A stretch of 64,000 nucleotides of DNA from contig JAETNO010000001.1 of the NCBI GenBank assembly GCA_021768245.1, positions 1-64,000 of the forward strand, given 5' to 3'. The position numbers and the translations under genes are program-made. Under the pieces are notes generated by a model. The model was given only the letters and a program-made list of their open reading frames with translations. It made no database searches and was not told the DNA's origin. The first letter of the stretch is position 1. Every line of letters begins with the position of its first letter. Source of the stretch: Bacteroidaceae bacterium (GTDB lineage: Bacteria > Bacteroidota > Bacteroidia > Bacteroidales > Muribaculaceae). Positions 1 to 7,422 of this stretch are shown here, one piece after another.

Positions 1-40
1 AGTAGCATCACACACCATCATAAATCTTTTGTAAACCCTC

Positions 41-982
41 TCAACGGGCACATGTCAACACAGGGGTCAATTTAAATAATTTTATGGGGGTCAATTTGTT
101 GGGAATATCCACCCATATCCAATGCCAATCTCCTTTAATTTCTTCCTTATTGGATTCATCAATTACATTATCTCGAATTTCCAAATATTCAGTTGGAAGA
201 ATCAAATTACCGGAAATACCTAATATCCCAATTTTTCCATTATACAGCATAATTATTCCAGACGACATGAGTTTCATATCGTCATAGATTTGTAGAATTA
301 TACTTTTACCGGTTAAGTCTCGAAGACCATATTTACCTCTTTTGTCTTTTGTGATTAAAGTACCCTCAGATGTGATTTTTATGTATTCCAGTCCCTTATC
401 AGCTACCCATCTTTGTAATTCGTTCTCAGAATTGAGAAGAATCCTATTGTCAAGAATCAGCCAGTTGTCATAGCAATCTATATGTTGATCACTATGCCAA
501 ATGATTAATGGGTCGCTTAAACCTTCATTATTACAATTTTTCCAAACATAAGGATTGCCATCCGTTTTTAGATAATCCATGTTATGATTACGTCCCCAAT
601 CATATTCAGCTCCACTATAGCACCTAAATACCGGATGCTCTGTTAGGCCAATAGCAGCATATTCGAATGGAATAATAATATTGCCGTTCCAATCTACTAC
701 ACCACATTTGTAATGGAAGGTTTTTCCCTCACCAACGACAATATATTCTTTATTCCATGAAAATATATTATCATATTCAGGAGTTAATAAAACATCTCCA
801 CCCAAGGACATCAATCCCCATTTCCCACTTTGGCGAAACATGAAAATGTCCCCAATGGGGAATTTAACATCCTCATACTTGGGTGGAATGATAGTTATGC
901 CACTTTCTAAACCAAGTCCATAGAAATATTGGTCCTTTTTTGTAGCAGTAGAAATGATTATGATGTTATCAATGGTGTTCAT
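41..982 (-). CDS. WG-repeat protein coupled to a Fic/RhuM pair
   Basis: About 313 residues with roughly five degenerate WG/KWG repeats, including KWGLMSLGGDVLLTPEYD, KCGVVDWNGNIIIPFEY, KYGLRDLTGKSI and KIGILGISGNLILPTEY. No signal peptide or membrane segment is visible, so it is probably cytoplasmic. WG repeats are thought to form a propeller-like binding surface; no enzyme motif is seen. The start codon overlaps the stop of the upstream Fic gene (ATGA), so translation is probably coupled. Being third in a toxin-like operon beside an integrase suggests a partner or immunity role, but this is inference. Base composition is AT-richer than the core genes of the window, as expected for transferred cargo. 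Confidence 0.8.
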   Translation of the reverse strand: MNTIDNIIIISTATKKDQYFYGLGLESGITIIPPKYEDVKFPIGDIFMFRQSGKWGLMSLGGDVLLTPEYDNIFSWNKEYIVVGEGKTFHYKCGVVDWNGNIIIPFEYAAIGLTEHPVFRCYSGAEYDWGRNHNMDYLKTDGNPYVWKNCNNEGLSDPLIIWHSDQHIDCYDNWLILDNRILLNSENELQRWVADKGLEYIKITSEGTLITKDKRGKYGLRDLTGKSIILQIYDDMKLMSSGIIMLYNGKIGILGISGNLILPTEYLEIRDNVIDESNKEEIKGDWHWIWVDIPNKLTPIKLFKLTPVLTCAR

Positions 983-1461
983 TCTTCCGATATTTCGTCA
1001 TTATCAATCATATCGCAATCTTTGCCGTCGATTGCGTGAATGATTTCGAGTTTGAGGGATTCGGGGTAGTCCTCGTTCGCCATGTAATAGGTGATGATGC
1101 GTTGAAGCAGGTCTTTATCAATGCGCCCGGCGGCGACGTGATAGATGATTGCCTCCATGCACTGCATGAAGTTGTAGGCGTGCCAGTAGTAGCCATTATG
1201 CACGAGGAACCACACTCCGATTGTCAGAGCGACACGCTTGTTAGAGTCTTCGAAATAATGGCCGGTACATAAGCCGAATACCAGATATGTCAGCTTTTCT
1301 ACGAAAGTCGGATAATACACGTCGTTCTGCACGAAGTCAAGAACCTTGCGGATGCCGCCTTCGTCTTTTACGCCTTGCAGCCCGCCACCGCTAGCAGCCA
1401 CAGTCTTGCTGTAAACCACCAACGCTTCGTCATAGTCGATATATTTCAACTGTTCACTCAT
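979..1461 (-). CDS. Death-on-curing (Doc/Fic) family toxin-like protein
   Basis: This 160-residue protein carries a Doc-type Fic motif at about residues 68-76, HYFEDSNKR. The catalytic His, Asn and Lys-Arg are kept, while the usual Gly of the DGNKR core is Ser. Doc proteins phosphorylate EF-Tu, and other Fic proteins transfer AMP; which reaction applies here cannot be read from sequence. It overlaps the RhuM-like gene upstream by 8 bp and the WG-repeat gene downstream by 4 bp, so all three are likely made together. No inhibitory helix motif of the form [S/T]xxxE[G/N] was found in it or its upstream neighbour. Confidence 0.82.
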   Translation of the reverse strand: MSEQLKYIDYDEALVVYSKTVAASGGGLQGVKDEGGIRKVLDFVQNDVYYPTFVEKLTYLVFGLCTGHYFEDSNKRVALTIGVWFLVHNGYYWHAYNFMQCMEAIIYHVAAGRIDKDLLQRIITYYMANEDYPESLKLEIIHAIDGKDCDMIDNDEISEE

Positions 1462-2470
1462 CTTCGGCTTGCTTTAGACGTTTGAGTACTTCTCGGTTGG
1501 CTTCAAGAATATTGTCGAAGTCTATTGACGCATCACCTATAAACTTGTCGAACTCGTCGGGAGTAACCGCACGAAGGTACTCTGCCAGATTTCCGTGCCA
1601 AGCATCTCGGAACGCAACATCACGAGATGCCATCTTCGATCTTGCATCATTGATGAACGGCTCCATCATAGGAGCAGCGGCCAAATCATCAATGATTGCC
1701 TTTACCTCTTCGATGGTCAACAATTTGTTGCCGTTCTCGAAATATCGCTTCTCTATCTGATGAGCCACACCATTCTCAAATGAGGATATGCAAAGTAGAA
1801 CTTCGGCATAGAGCGTGTGACGCACGTTCTCCTCGTTTTGCAAACGAAGGACAACGCGATATTCCTTTGCATTTTCCCGGAAGACAGCTTTATATATCAA
1901 GTCGGTTATCTGTTCGTACTTATAGGTGGGAAGCCCATCCACATATTTGCCGACAGCTTGCGTGAAGTTCTTGCGGTAATTCTCACTCTTTATTGCAGTA
2001 GGGAGATAATCGCGGTCTCGCCAGTTGATATACTTGGTGCCACCTCCGGCACGTCCGTTGATTGTGGCAATTACAATATCAAGTATGCGAGTGCGGAGTT
2101 GTTTGGCTCTTTCGCTCTCCGTTAGAAGCATTCCGATGTTGAGAAACGCTCGGAATGAGAACACTCCAAGTTGGCGCGTAAACTTAGGGACATGAATGTC
2201 CCTATCAAAATACAACTTTAACTCTTTCAGCTCTTTACCTTGACTTAAAAAATATCCGTTGGCGCGAAGTTCATCTCCGTATTCTTGTATATAGCGTTTA
2301 ATGGTGCGCTCATCGACCTCATAGAAGTCAGCCACCATTTTCGTGGTAAATAGCAGGTTATCGTGATACCGCAAACCATCGACATCCAAGTTTTCTTGGA
2401 TGGTCTGGAGAGCGTAGCGGTTATTCAACACGTTCTGCCGTTCGATATTTGATACTGTAAGGTCGTTCAT
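1454..2470 (-). CDS. RhuM-like DNA-binding protein
   Basis: A 338-residue protein. The N-terminal third (about residues 35-130) has an HTH-like stretch, FTTKMVADFYEVDERTIKRY, followed by a segment like the RhuM/BRO-N type (VFSFRAFLNIG...). The C-terminal half is helical without a recognised motif. RhuM-like proteins are often found beside Fic/Doc genes on Bacteroidota mobile elements, which fits the 8-bp overlap with the Fic gene. It may bind DNA and act as repressor or antitoxin; that role is inferred only from position. It lies 55 bp downstream of the integrase on the same strand. RhuM membership is a by-eye call. Confidence 0.65.
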   Translation of the reverse strand: MNDLTVSNIERQNVLNNRYALQTIQENLDVDGLRYHDNLLFTTKMVADFYEVDERTIKRYIQEYGDELRANGYFLSQGKELKELKLYFDRDIHVPKFTRQLGVFSFRAFLNIGMLLTESERAKQLRTRILDIVIATINGRAGGGTKYINWRDRDYLPTAIKSENYRKNFTQAVGKYVDGLPTYKYEQITDLIYKAVFRENAKEYRVVLRLQNEENVRHTLYAEVLLCISSFENGVAHQIEKRYFENGNKLLTIEEVKAIIDDLAAAPMMEPFINDARSKMASRDVAFRDAWHGNLAEYLRAVTPDEFDKFIGDASIDFDNILEANREVLKRLKQAEDE

Positions 2471-2525
2471 ATAGCAAAATTACAAATTTATTTTGGATAG
2501 TAAGCTATCTGTGAGGATTTAAGTG

Positions 2526-3962
2526 TCAGAAAACATCCGCTTTTGTCGGATTGGCGATGGCATCTATCTCATCGGCTATTTCATCAGATGAGAGCTTGAT
2601 ATAGTCCATAAATGTCTTTTGGGTCTTATGACCGCTGACGTGCATCATCTGGACGATTGTGTATTTGTGGGTGAGGTACATGTTGGTAATCCCGCTGCGT
2701 CGGGCTGTATGAGTGGTGACACAGGCATAACGGGGCATCACTATCTCGCCTTTATCGTTACGCTCGACAACGAGTTTGCCATCTTCCACAAGTTTCTTCT
2801 GCTTCATGGTGAGTTTGGTAGTAACCATCTTGCCGAGTGTCAGTACAGATTCGGACAGATCTTTCAGAATATCCTTGATGTAACGGTTGAGTATAACATC
2901 AACCACCGAAGGGAGATTATAGGCGTATTTCTCACAGATAGCTCTGAGGTTGGGATTCATTATTGGAATCTTTACCTCATTGCGCGTTTTCTTCTGTACG
3001 AGTCGTATAACGGGTGTTCCCTTTGCGGTCGTCGTGAAACAGTCTTTGTCGATGTCGTTGTAATCGCTCACTCGCTGACATGTGTAGCAGCCGACAAGAA
3101 AAATATCTCGTACCTGGTCCTGTTTACCTGACAATGGCATTTCGTATAATGCCTGCAACTCGGCTTCGGAAAGGTAAATTTCTATCGCCTTGTCTCCATC
3201 CTCGATTTTCTTCTTGGAGAAATATTGCATGGCGCGGTCGTTGTCGTGGATGCCGTCAAGATAGGCGTAATTGACAATAGCGCGGAGATCGACTAGATAC
3301 TTGTTCTGCGCCGAAACCATGTAATCGTTCTTCTCCATAAAGGCAAGAAACTTGGTGACGAAAGCACAGTCAATCTGATGCCATGTGAAACGGTGCCTCC
3401 TGTCGAACTGGTCATAGAGTTTGCGGAAACTGAACCATGCCTTGACTGTTCCTGGCGCATACCGGTTATGCCCGTTCAGCCTAGCTCCGCTCTTAATCTC
3501 CTCACAGAATCGGTTGAGGAAATTCCATATTTTGGCCCGTTCAGCGTCGATACCTTCCTTTATCAGTCGTTCCTGCTCTGCTTTGATTCGCTGTTCCTCC
3601 TGCTGGCGCTCTTCCTCTTCACGTTTGGCTTTCATTATTGCCTCGGCCTTCTTGGGATTGGCAATGGCAAGGATTTCCGCTTCGACATGAGATTTGTCGA
3701 AAGACATACCTTCGACCTCGGACCTTACAACAAGCTCAATCCTATTGAGGGAATCATGCAGATTGAAATTCGCACGTTGGTGACGCATCCAGTTTTCAGG
3801 AGACGACAATGCATCTTTCCATTCCACCACATTCACGCGAATCTGAGAGGAGAAGAGAGTGTCAACCTTATGTTTCTTGTTCTGCACCCTGAAGAAAAGG
3901 GTGGCTATTTCGTTCTTCTCGTCCTGCTTGCGGATGAAGAACCGGGAAAGAGATTTTGCCAT
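2526..3962 (-). CDS. Tyrosine site-specific integrase
   Basis: A 478-residue tyrosine recombinase. The C-terminal catalytic domain shows the first Arg in CYTCQRVSDY (near residue 292), the HxxR box in TTHTARRSG (near 417), and the late His and nucleophilic Tyr in SGHKTQKTFMDY (near 440-453). Before it come a SAM-like core-binding domain and a Glu/Arg-rich coiled segment (about 155-185). This integrase family moves integrative elements of Bacteroidota. It is the outermost element gene, reads away from the chromosome side and is followed by the RhuM/Fic/WG trio, as expected at one end of an integrated element that continues off the left edge. Confidence 0.92.
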   Translation of the reverse strand: MAKSLSRFFIRKQDEKNEIATLFFRVQNKKHKVDTLFSSQIRVNVVEWKDALSSPENWMRHQRANFNLHDSLNRIELVVRSEVEGMSFDKSHVEAEILAIANPKKAEAIMKAKREEEERQQEEQRIKAEQERLIKEGIDAERAKIWNFLNRFCEEIKSGARLNGHNRYAPGTVKAWFSFRKLYDQFDRRHRFTWHQIDCAFVTKFLAFMEKNDYMVSAQNKYLVDLRAIVNYAYLDGIHDNDRAMQYFSKKKIEDGDKAIEIYLSEAELQALYEMPLSGKQDQVRDIFLVGCYTCQRVSDYNDIDKDCFTTTAKGTPVIRLVQKKTRNEVKIPIMNPNLRAICEKYAYNLPSVVDVILNRYIKDILKDLSESVLTLGKMVTTKLTMKQKKLVEDGKLVVERNDKGEIVMPRYACVTTHTARRSGITNMYLTHKYTIVQMMHVSGHKTQKTFMDYIKLSSDEIADEIDAIANPTKADVF

Positions 3963-4181
3963 ATAATCCGAGGTCTGATTCTCTTATGAATCTGACACTG
4001 CAAAGTTAGTGACTTTTCCCGGATAGTCACTACAATAGTCACTATCTTTCTTGAATTTATTACTATCCGACTAAATTCAAAATGGTTTAACACACATTAT
4101 TATCAGTGAGTTAGCATTGATTGCAATTTAAGTCAATTGATTATAATTTAACTTTTATATTGCTGGTGGCACCACAAAAGG

Positions 4182-4206
4182 CCGCTAATTCTCAACGAGT
4201 TAGCGG
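4182..4206 (+). terminator. Short hairpin with T-rich tail
   Basis: CCGCTAA (4182-4188) pairs with TTAGCGG (4200-4206) over an 11-base loop and is followed by TCTTTATTTC. It could end a rightward transcript, or be a structured element near the integration site. Confidence 0.4.
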
Positions 4207-4450
4207 TCTTTATTTCACTCCGCACCCTCCAAGTCACCACAAAAGTCAACACGTCATATATAACACGCTAAAATATAGCATCTTCTGCGTAATGTGGTGC
4301 GTTACGGCCGTTGATAGTAAAGATGTAAATAATTGATAATCAACACTACATTCACAGCAATTCGTACTCATTCGCCAATATCCAACCCCACAAAGTCACG
4401 CCAAAAGCCCAAACTTTAACAGAGTTTAACCATATCTGAGAGCTAAAAAT

Positions 4451-4486
4451 GTGGTGACCTCGGCTGAATTTTCACCGGGTCACCAC
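4451..4486. repeat. Perfect 9-bp inverted repeat GTGGTGACC/GGTCACCAC
   Basis: GTGGTGACC at 4451-4459 is the exact reverse complement of GGTCACCAC at 4478-4486, with an 18-base spacer. There is no T-tract after it, so it is not a classical terminator. Related CACCAC words recur at 4170 and 4235. It may be a recombinase or repressor site of the adjacent element. Confidence 0.5.
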
Positions 4487-4579
4487 GTTTAATCGTTAAA
4501 ATCCCATAAAATTTTCATACCTTTGTGGTCGGGGTGACGCAAGTCAATCCACGACATTTTTGGAAATAGGATTGAAATC

Positions 4580-4789
4580 ATGCACCGAAGGTCATGGGCT
4601 CCAACTTGCGCTGAATGTTCCAAGAATGTGACCGAATGTAAGAAATATTCCAATTTCATCGGTAAGATATTTACTTTTCTTTTCAGATCAGACCGTCCGG
4701 CTTGAATCCGCTATATTAAGGAACATGGAGAACAAGCTTTCGCCGAGGAAATGACTAAACGTAAGTATCAGACAATTAAAAGGAAATAA
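4580..4789 (+). pseudogene. Small Cys-rich protein gene interrupted by in-frame TGA
   Basis: An ATG at 4580 opens a frame of 41 codons (MHRRSWAPTCAECSKNVTEC at the start, ending FLFRSDRPA). A TGA at 4703-4705 interrupts it. The same frame then continues for 27 codons (starting IRYIKEHGEQAFAEEM) to a TAA at 4787. Both halves look like coding sequence and join smoothly. The TGA is one base from TGT or TGC, so loss of a Cys codon is the simplest reading. Selenocysteine is possible but no insertion element was recognised. It heads a run of three rightward ORFs with the GNAT fragment and the CatA-like gene. Function not recognised. Confidence 0.5.
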
Positions 4790-4828
4790 GACTATGTTTG
4801 TTGCCGAAGAATTGAGAATTCTTTTGAT

Positions 4829-4942
4829 ATGATTGAAACCGACAGGCTTATTCTGCGCACTTGGCGAGAGGATGATATACTTCCATTTTCTGCCATCAAC
4901 AACTATAAGGAGGTTATTTCGAAGGCAAAAAACAATAACTAA
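4829..4942 (+). pseudogene. Truncated GNAT acetyltransferase fragment
   Basis: A 37-codon ORF begins MIETDRLILRTWREDDILPF, the typical first strand and helix of RimJ/RimL-like GNAT acetyltransferases. After SAINN it runs into a short unrelated tail (YKEVISKAKNNN) and a stop at 4940. The acetyl-CoA-binding part is missing, so an internal deletion has removed most of a gene that normally has 160-180 codons. It lies 14 bp upstream of the CatA-like gene. Confidence 0.7.
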
Positions 4943-4956
4943 ACAAATATAGAAAG

Positions 4957-5571
4957 ATGAGAGAAGTAAATCCTCAGGAAACTACCCGTGCTTACGCATT
5001 TGAGATGTGGATGAAAGCGCCAATGCCGATGGCGACGTTTTTCAAGACGCTCGATGTGTCGCGGCTTCGCAAAATCAGTCTTAAAAAAAGAATGAAATTC
5101 AATATGCTGATGTGCTGGTGTATCGGTCGAGCCGCAAGTCAGGTCAAAGAGTTCCATATGCTTCCCGTCGGAGATAAACTGATTCAGTATGATTCTATTG
5201 CCGTCAACACCATCGTTGCCAACAGCCAAGGCGAAGTAAGTTCCTGCGACATTCCTTTTTCAGATGATTTGGCTACATTCAACGCCGACTATCTCCGGCT
5301 CACGCGACAGGTAGCCGACACCTGCGAGAATCACGACCTGACAGACAGCATGGTAATCGGTACATCGGCATTGGCGCAGTTCGACATCAACGGTGCAGTC
5401 GGAATGTATAGTGGCGTATTCAACAATCCTTTCATGATTTGGAGCCGATACCGCAAAAGCTGGTTCAAGACTTCGCTCACAGTATCATTCCAATTCCACC
5501 ACACCCAAATGGATGGCGCCCACGCCGCCCGCTTCCTTGATTTGCTCCAGAAAGAAATCGAAAAATTATAA
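4957..5571 (+). CDS. CatA-like (chloramphenicol acetyltransferase family) acyltransferase
   Basis: A 204-residue protein of the CAT fold. The catalytic motif HHxxxDG is present near the C-terminus (FHHTQMDGAHAARF, about residues 180-193). Other family-like stretches are MKFNMLMCWCIGRAAS, SSCDIPFSDDL and FNNPFMIWSRYRKSWFKT. Enzymes of this type move an acetyl group from acetyl-CoA to a small hydroxylated acceptor. Many chromosomal CatA-like proteins do not give chloramphenicol resistance, so the substrate is left open. Length is close to the 210-220 residues usual for the family. The gene survives next to two broken ORFs at the element edge. Confidence 0.85.
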   Translation: MREVNPQETTRAYAFEMWMKAPMPMATFFKTLDVSRLRKISLKKRMKFNMLMCWCIGRAASQVKEFHMLPVGDKLIQYDSIAVNTIVANSQGEVSSCDIPFSDDLATFNADYLRLTRQVADTCENHDLTDSMVIGTSALAQFDINGAVGMYSGVFNNPFMIWSRYRKSWFKTSLTVSFQFHHTQMDGAHAARFLDLLQKEIEKL

Positions 5572-5602
5572 TTCATTGGAAGTATTCACGACGAGAAATC
5601 AG

Positions 5603-5610
5603 TATCTTTG
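5603..5610 (+). promoter_or_regulatory. -7 promoter element TATCTTTG
   Basis: TATCTTTG fits the Bacteroides -7 consensus TAnnTTTG. It ends only 8 bases before the ATG at 5619, so a transcript from it would have almost no 5' leader. A good TTTG -33 element is not present at 19-21 bp; ATTG lies at 5575-5578, 24 bp away. Confidence 0.5.
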
Positions 5611-5618
5611 CACATCAT

Positions 5619-7262
5619 ATGAAACATATAGTCTGGATAATACTGATGATATTTGTCGGCATGGCTTCGTGCTCACAGTCGGACCGGCATAGGCAAATCC
5701 TTTTTGATGCAGAGAGAATAGCCTACGCAAATCCCGACAGCGCTCTGGCCATAATAGCCGGCATCGAGCCTTCTGACCTTGAAGCGGATTCTCTTAAAGC
5801 CTTATACTACCTCGTCTCGGCCTCTGCCCATAGAGCAAAGCAGAGCTCGATGGCTTCGGATTCACTTGTCCGCTTTTCTTTTGAGTATTATAGGGACACA
5901 GACATTGTCAAGTTTGTGAAAAGCGGTAATCTATATGCACTGTATCGTTTCTGGGCTGGCGATGGAAAAGGTTCGTTGGAGCTGCTCGATTCACTGGCCT
6001 CGCTATCAGGCATCCCTGACTCACTTATGACACGAATCCTCCGTTCAAGAATCGGTGTAGGCGGAACCGAATATGACTGTGAGCGAAATATCGCATATAT
6101 CAAACGGTTGCAGACATTAGACCCGGATTCAGCCAATCAAATTGAATATAAATACCAGCTGTGTGAAAACTATCAGTTCTCGGGTAATGGCGATTCCGCA
6201 TTGATCATGATTGATGAATTGATTGACTATGCCCGCATCAACAATCTCGGCACCGATCAGTTTTATTACACCTACGAGAAAGTCGGCATTTTGGAAGAAC
6301 TCGGGCGATATGATGAGAGCAACGTCCTGGTGAACTACATATTAGAGCATGCACCTCATAATTCCGCCATACCATACCTCCACTTTTGGAAAGCTCTTAA
6401 CTATTTCAACATGGGAGATATCCATCAATCATCCCGCCAGCTGGCTATAGCCGATAGCTGCGCGCGAGATTTGAAGGATATGGACAATGACTATTATGAA
6501 AGTTTTGCCGGGCCTCTGCGCGAATTCCTCGAATACCGGAGAATCGGCACCATCAAGTTAAGACAACTGGCCACACGCAACAATAGCCAGCGCGACCGTT
6601 TCGACCGCATGGAATCCACACGATGGGAAACAGAGCAGAATGTGCTTCGACAGGAGAACCGCGCACTGACATTGAAATCCGAGAATGAGCGAAAAACAGC
6701 AGTCATAGTCATAATGACTCTTGCTGCCATAATCATAGCTTTGCTCGCCATATGGAATATCCAGAAACGTAAGCGCAGGACAGTTGAAGCCGAGGAAAAG
6801 ATGGAAGCCCTTCAAAAGATGGTCGACGAGATGAAATCCGCTCCGTCTCCGTCAACCGGGCATGAATCATTGCGCCGTGCCATGCTCCAGCAGCTGGGTA
6901 TCATTAAAATGGTAGCCGAAACCCCTACGGAACAGAACCGGGAGATGCTTAGAAAAATCTCTTCAATCGACAACGATACCAACGGCGCTCTCGTAAACTG
7001 GCAAAGCGTATATGAAATAATCGACAATCTGTATGCAGGATTCTATTCCCGCCTTCACGGACGTCACGGAAATATCCTTACTGATAAAGAAGAGCAGATC
7101 ATAGTGCTCATGATGGCGGGATTCTCGACAAAGGAAATAAGCGTCATAACAATGCAGACAACCGCTACCATATATGTCCGCAAGTCGTCGATAAGGAAGA
7201 AACTCGGCGTCCCGGTGAAGGAAGATATCGTGGCTTTCCTCCGTCAGGAAACCTCCGTTTAA
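5619..7262 (+). CDS. Membrane-anchored TPR protein with C-terminal LuxR-type HTH
   Basis: A 547-residue protein. It begins with a lipoprotein-type signal (cleavage before Cys in GMASC), followed by about 330 residues of helical tetratricopeptide-like repeats. One membrane segment lies near residues 359-380 (AVIVIMTLAAIIIALLAIW), then comes a basic stretch and a coiled coil. The C-terminal HTH (about 484-540: LTDKEEQIIVLMMAGFSTKE...) resembles LuxR/GerE domains. This architecture, periplasmic TPR plus cytoplasmic DNA-binding domain, is common in Bacteroidota regulators. The outer-membrane barrel gene 160 bp downstream, with its paired repeats, is a possible target. Confidence 0.85.
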   Translation: MKHIVWIILMIFVGMASCSQSDRHRQILFDAERIAYANPDSALAIIAGIEPSDLEADSLKALYYLVSASAHRAKQSSMASDSLVRFSFEYYRDTDIVKFVKSGNLYALYRFWAGDGKGSLELLDSLASLSGIPDSLMTRILRSRIGVGGTEYDCERNIAYIKRLQTLDPDSANQIEYKYQLCENYQFSGNGDSALIMIDELIDYARINNLGTDQFYYTYEKVGILEELGRYDESNVLVNYILEHAPHNSAIPYLHFWKALNYFNMGDIHQSSRQLAIADSCARDLKDMDNDYYESFAGPLREFLEYRRIGTIKLRQLATRNNSQRDRFDRMESTRWETEQNVLRQENRALTLKSENERKTAVIVIMTLAAIIIALLAIWNIQKRKRRTVEAEEKMEALQKMVDEMKSAPSPSTGHESLRRAMLQQLGIIKMVAETPTEQNREMLRKISSIDNDTNGALVNWQSVYEIIDNLYAGFYSRLHGRHGNILTDKEEQIIVLMMAGFSTKEISVITMQTTATIYVRKSSIRKKLGVPVKEDIVAFLRQETSV

Positions 7263-7340
7263 GTCCCCTTTGGATGCCACACATGCCACATTAAAACTTT
7301 TAAGATAAATCGTCGCTGATAACCAATATGTTACACAAGG

Positions 7341-7371
7341 GGCATTAAGACTCTTGCCTTTGGCATTAAGA
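7341..7371 (+). repeat. Paired direct repeats GGCATTAAGA overlapping a -33 element
   Basis: GGCATTAAGA occurs at 7341-7350 and again at 7362-7371, exactly 21 bp (two helical turns) apart. The second copy starts on the last base of the TTTG -33 element. Two GCCACA words precede them (7276-7281, 7285-7290). The layout fits an operator bound by a dimer, possibly the LuxR-type protein encoded just upstream. Confidence 0.5.
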
Positions 7372-7391
7372 TGGATTAGGGTCTAATTTTG
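7359..7391 (+). promoter_or_regulatory. Bacteroides-type promoter for the outer-membrane barrel gene
   Basis: TTTG at 7359-7362 and TAATTTTG at 7384-7391 are separated by 21 bp, matching the TTTG / TAnnTTTG consensus and spacing. The expected transcription start is close to 7396. Confidence 0.65.
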
Positions 7392-7422
7392 CGGTATGAA
7401 ATCATTTAAAACATATCGCAAC

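Larger units (their letters stand above)
3963..4579. other. Element-chromosome boundary region, no intact gene
   Basis: About 620 bp without a convincing gene. It is AT-rich and holds a short hairpin (4182-4206), a perfect 9-bp inverted repeat (4451-4486) and two copies of CACCACAAAAG (4170-4180 and 4235-4245). A TACCTTTG box, like a Bacteroides -7 element, lies at 4518-4525 but has no good -33 partner. Next to an outward integrase this is where the attachment site and integrase arm sites would be expected. The exact junction cannot be placed because the other element end is outside the window. Confidence 0.5.

Noticed and set aside
41..2470. Calling the trio a proven defence system
   Set aside because: Only gene order and the Fic motif support it; no activity can be derived from sequence.
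3378..3989. Plus-strand open frame opposite the first integrase
   Set aside because: It has no family features and lies wholly across a strongly supported integrase on the other strand.
4580..4789. Selenoprotein as the firm call
   Set aside because: No stem-loop after the TGA was recognised and the neighbouring ORF is also broken, so a nonsense mutation is the simpler reading; kept only as a possibility.
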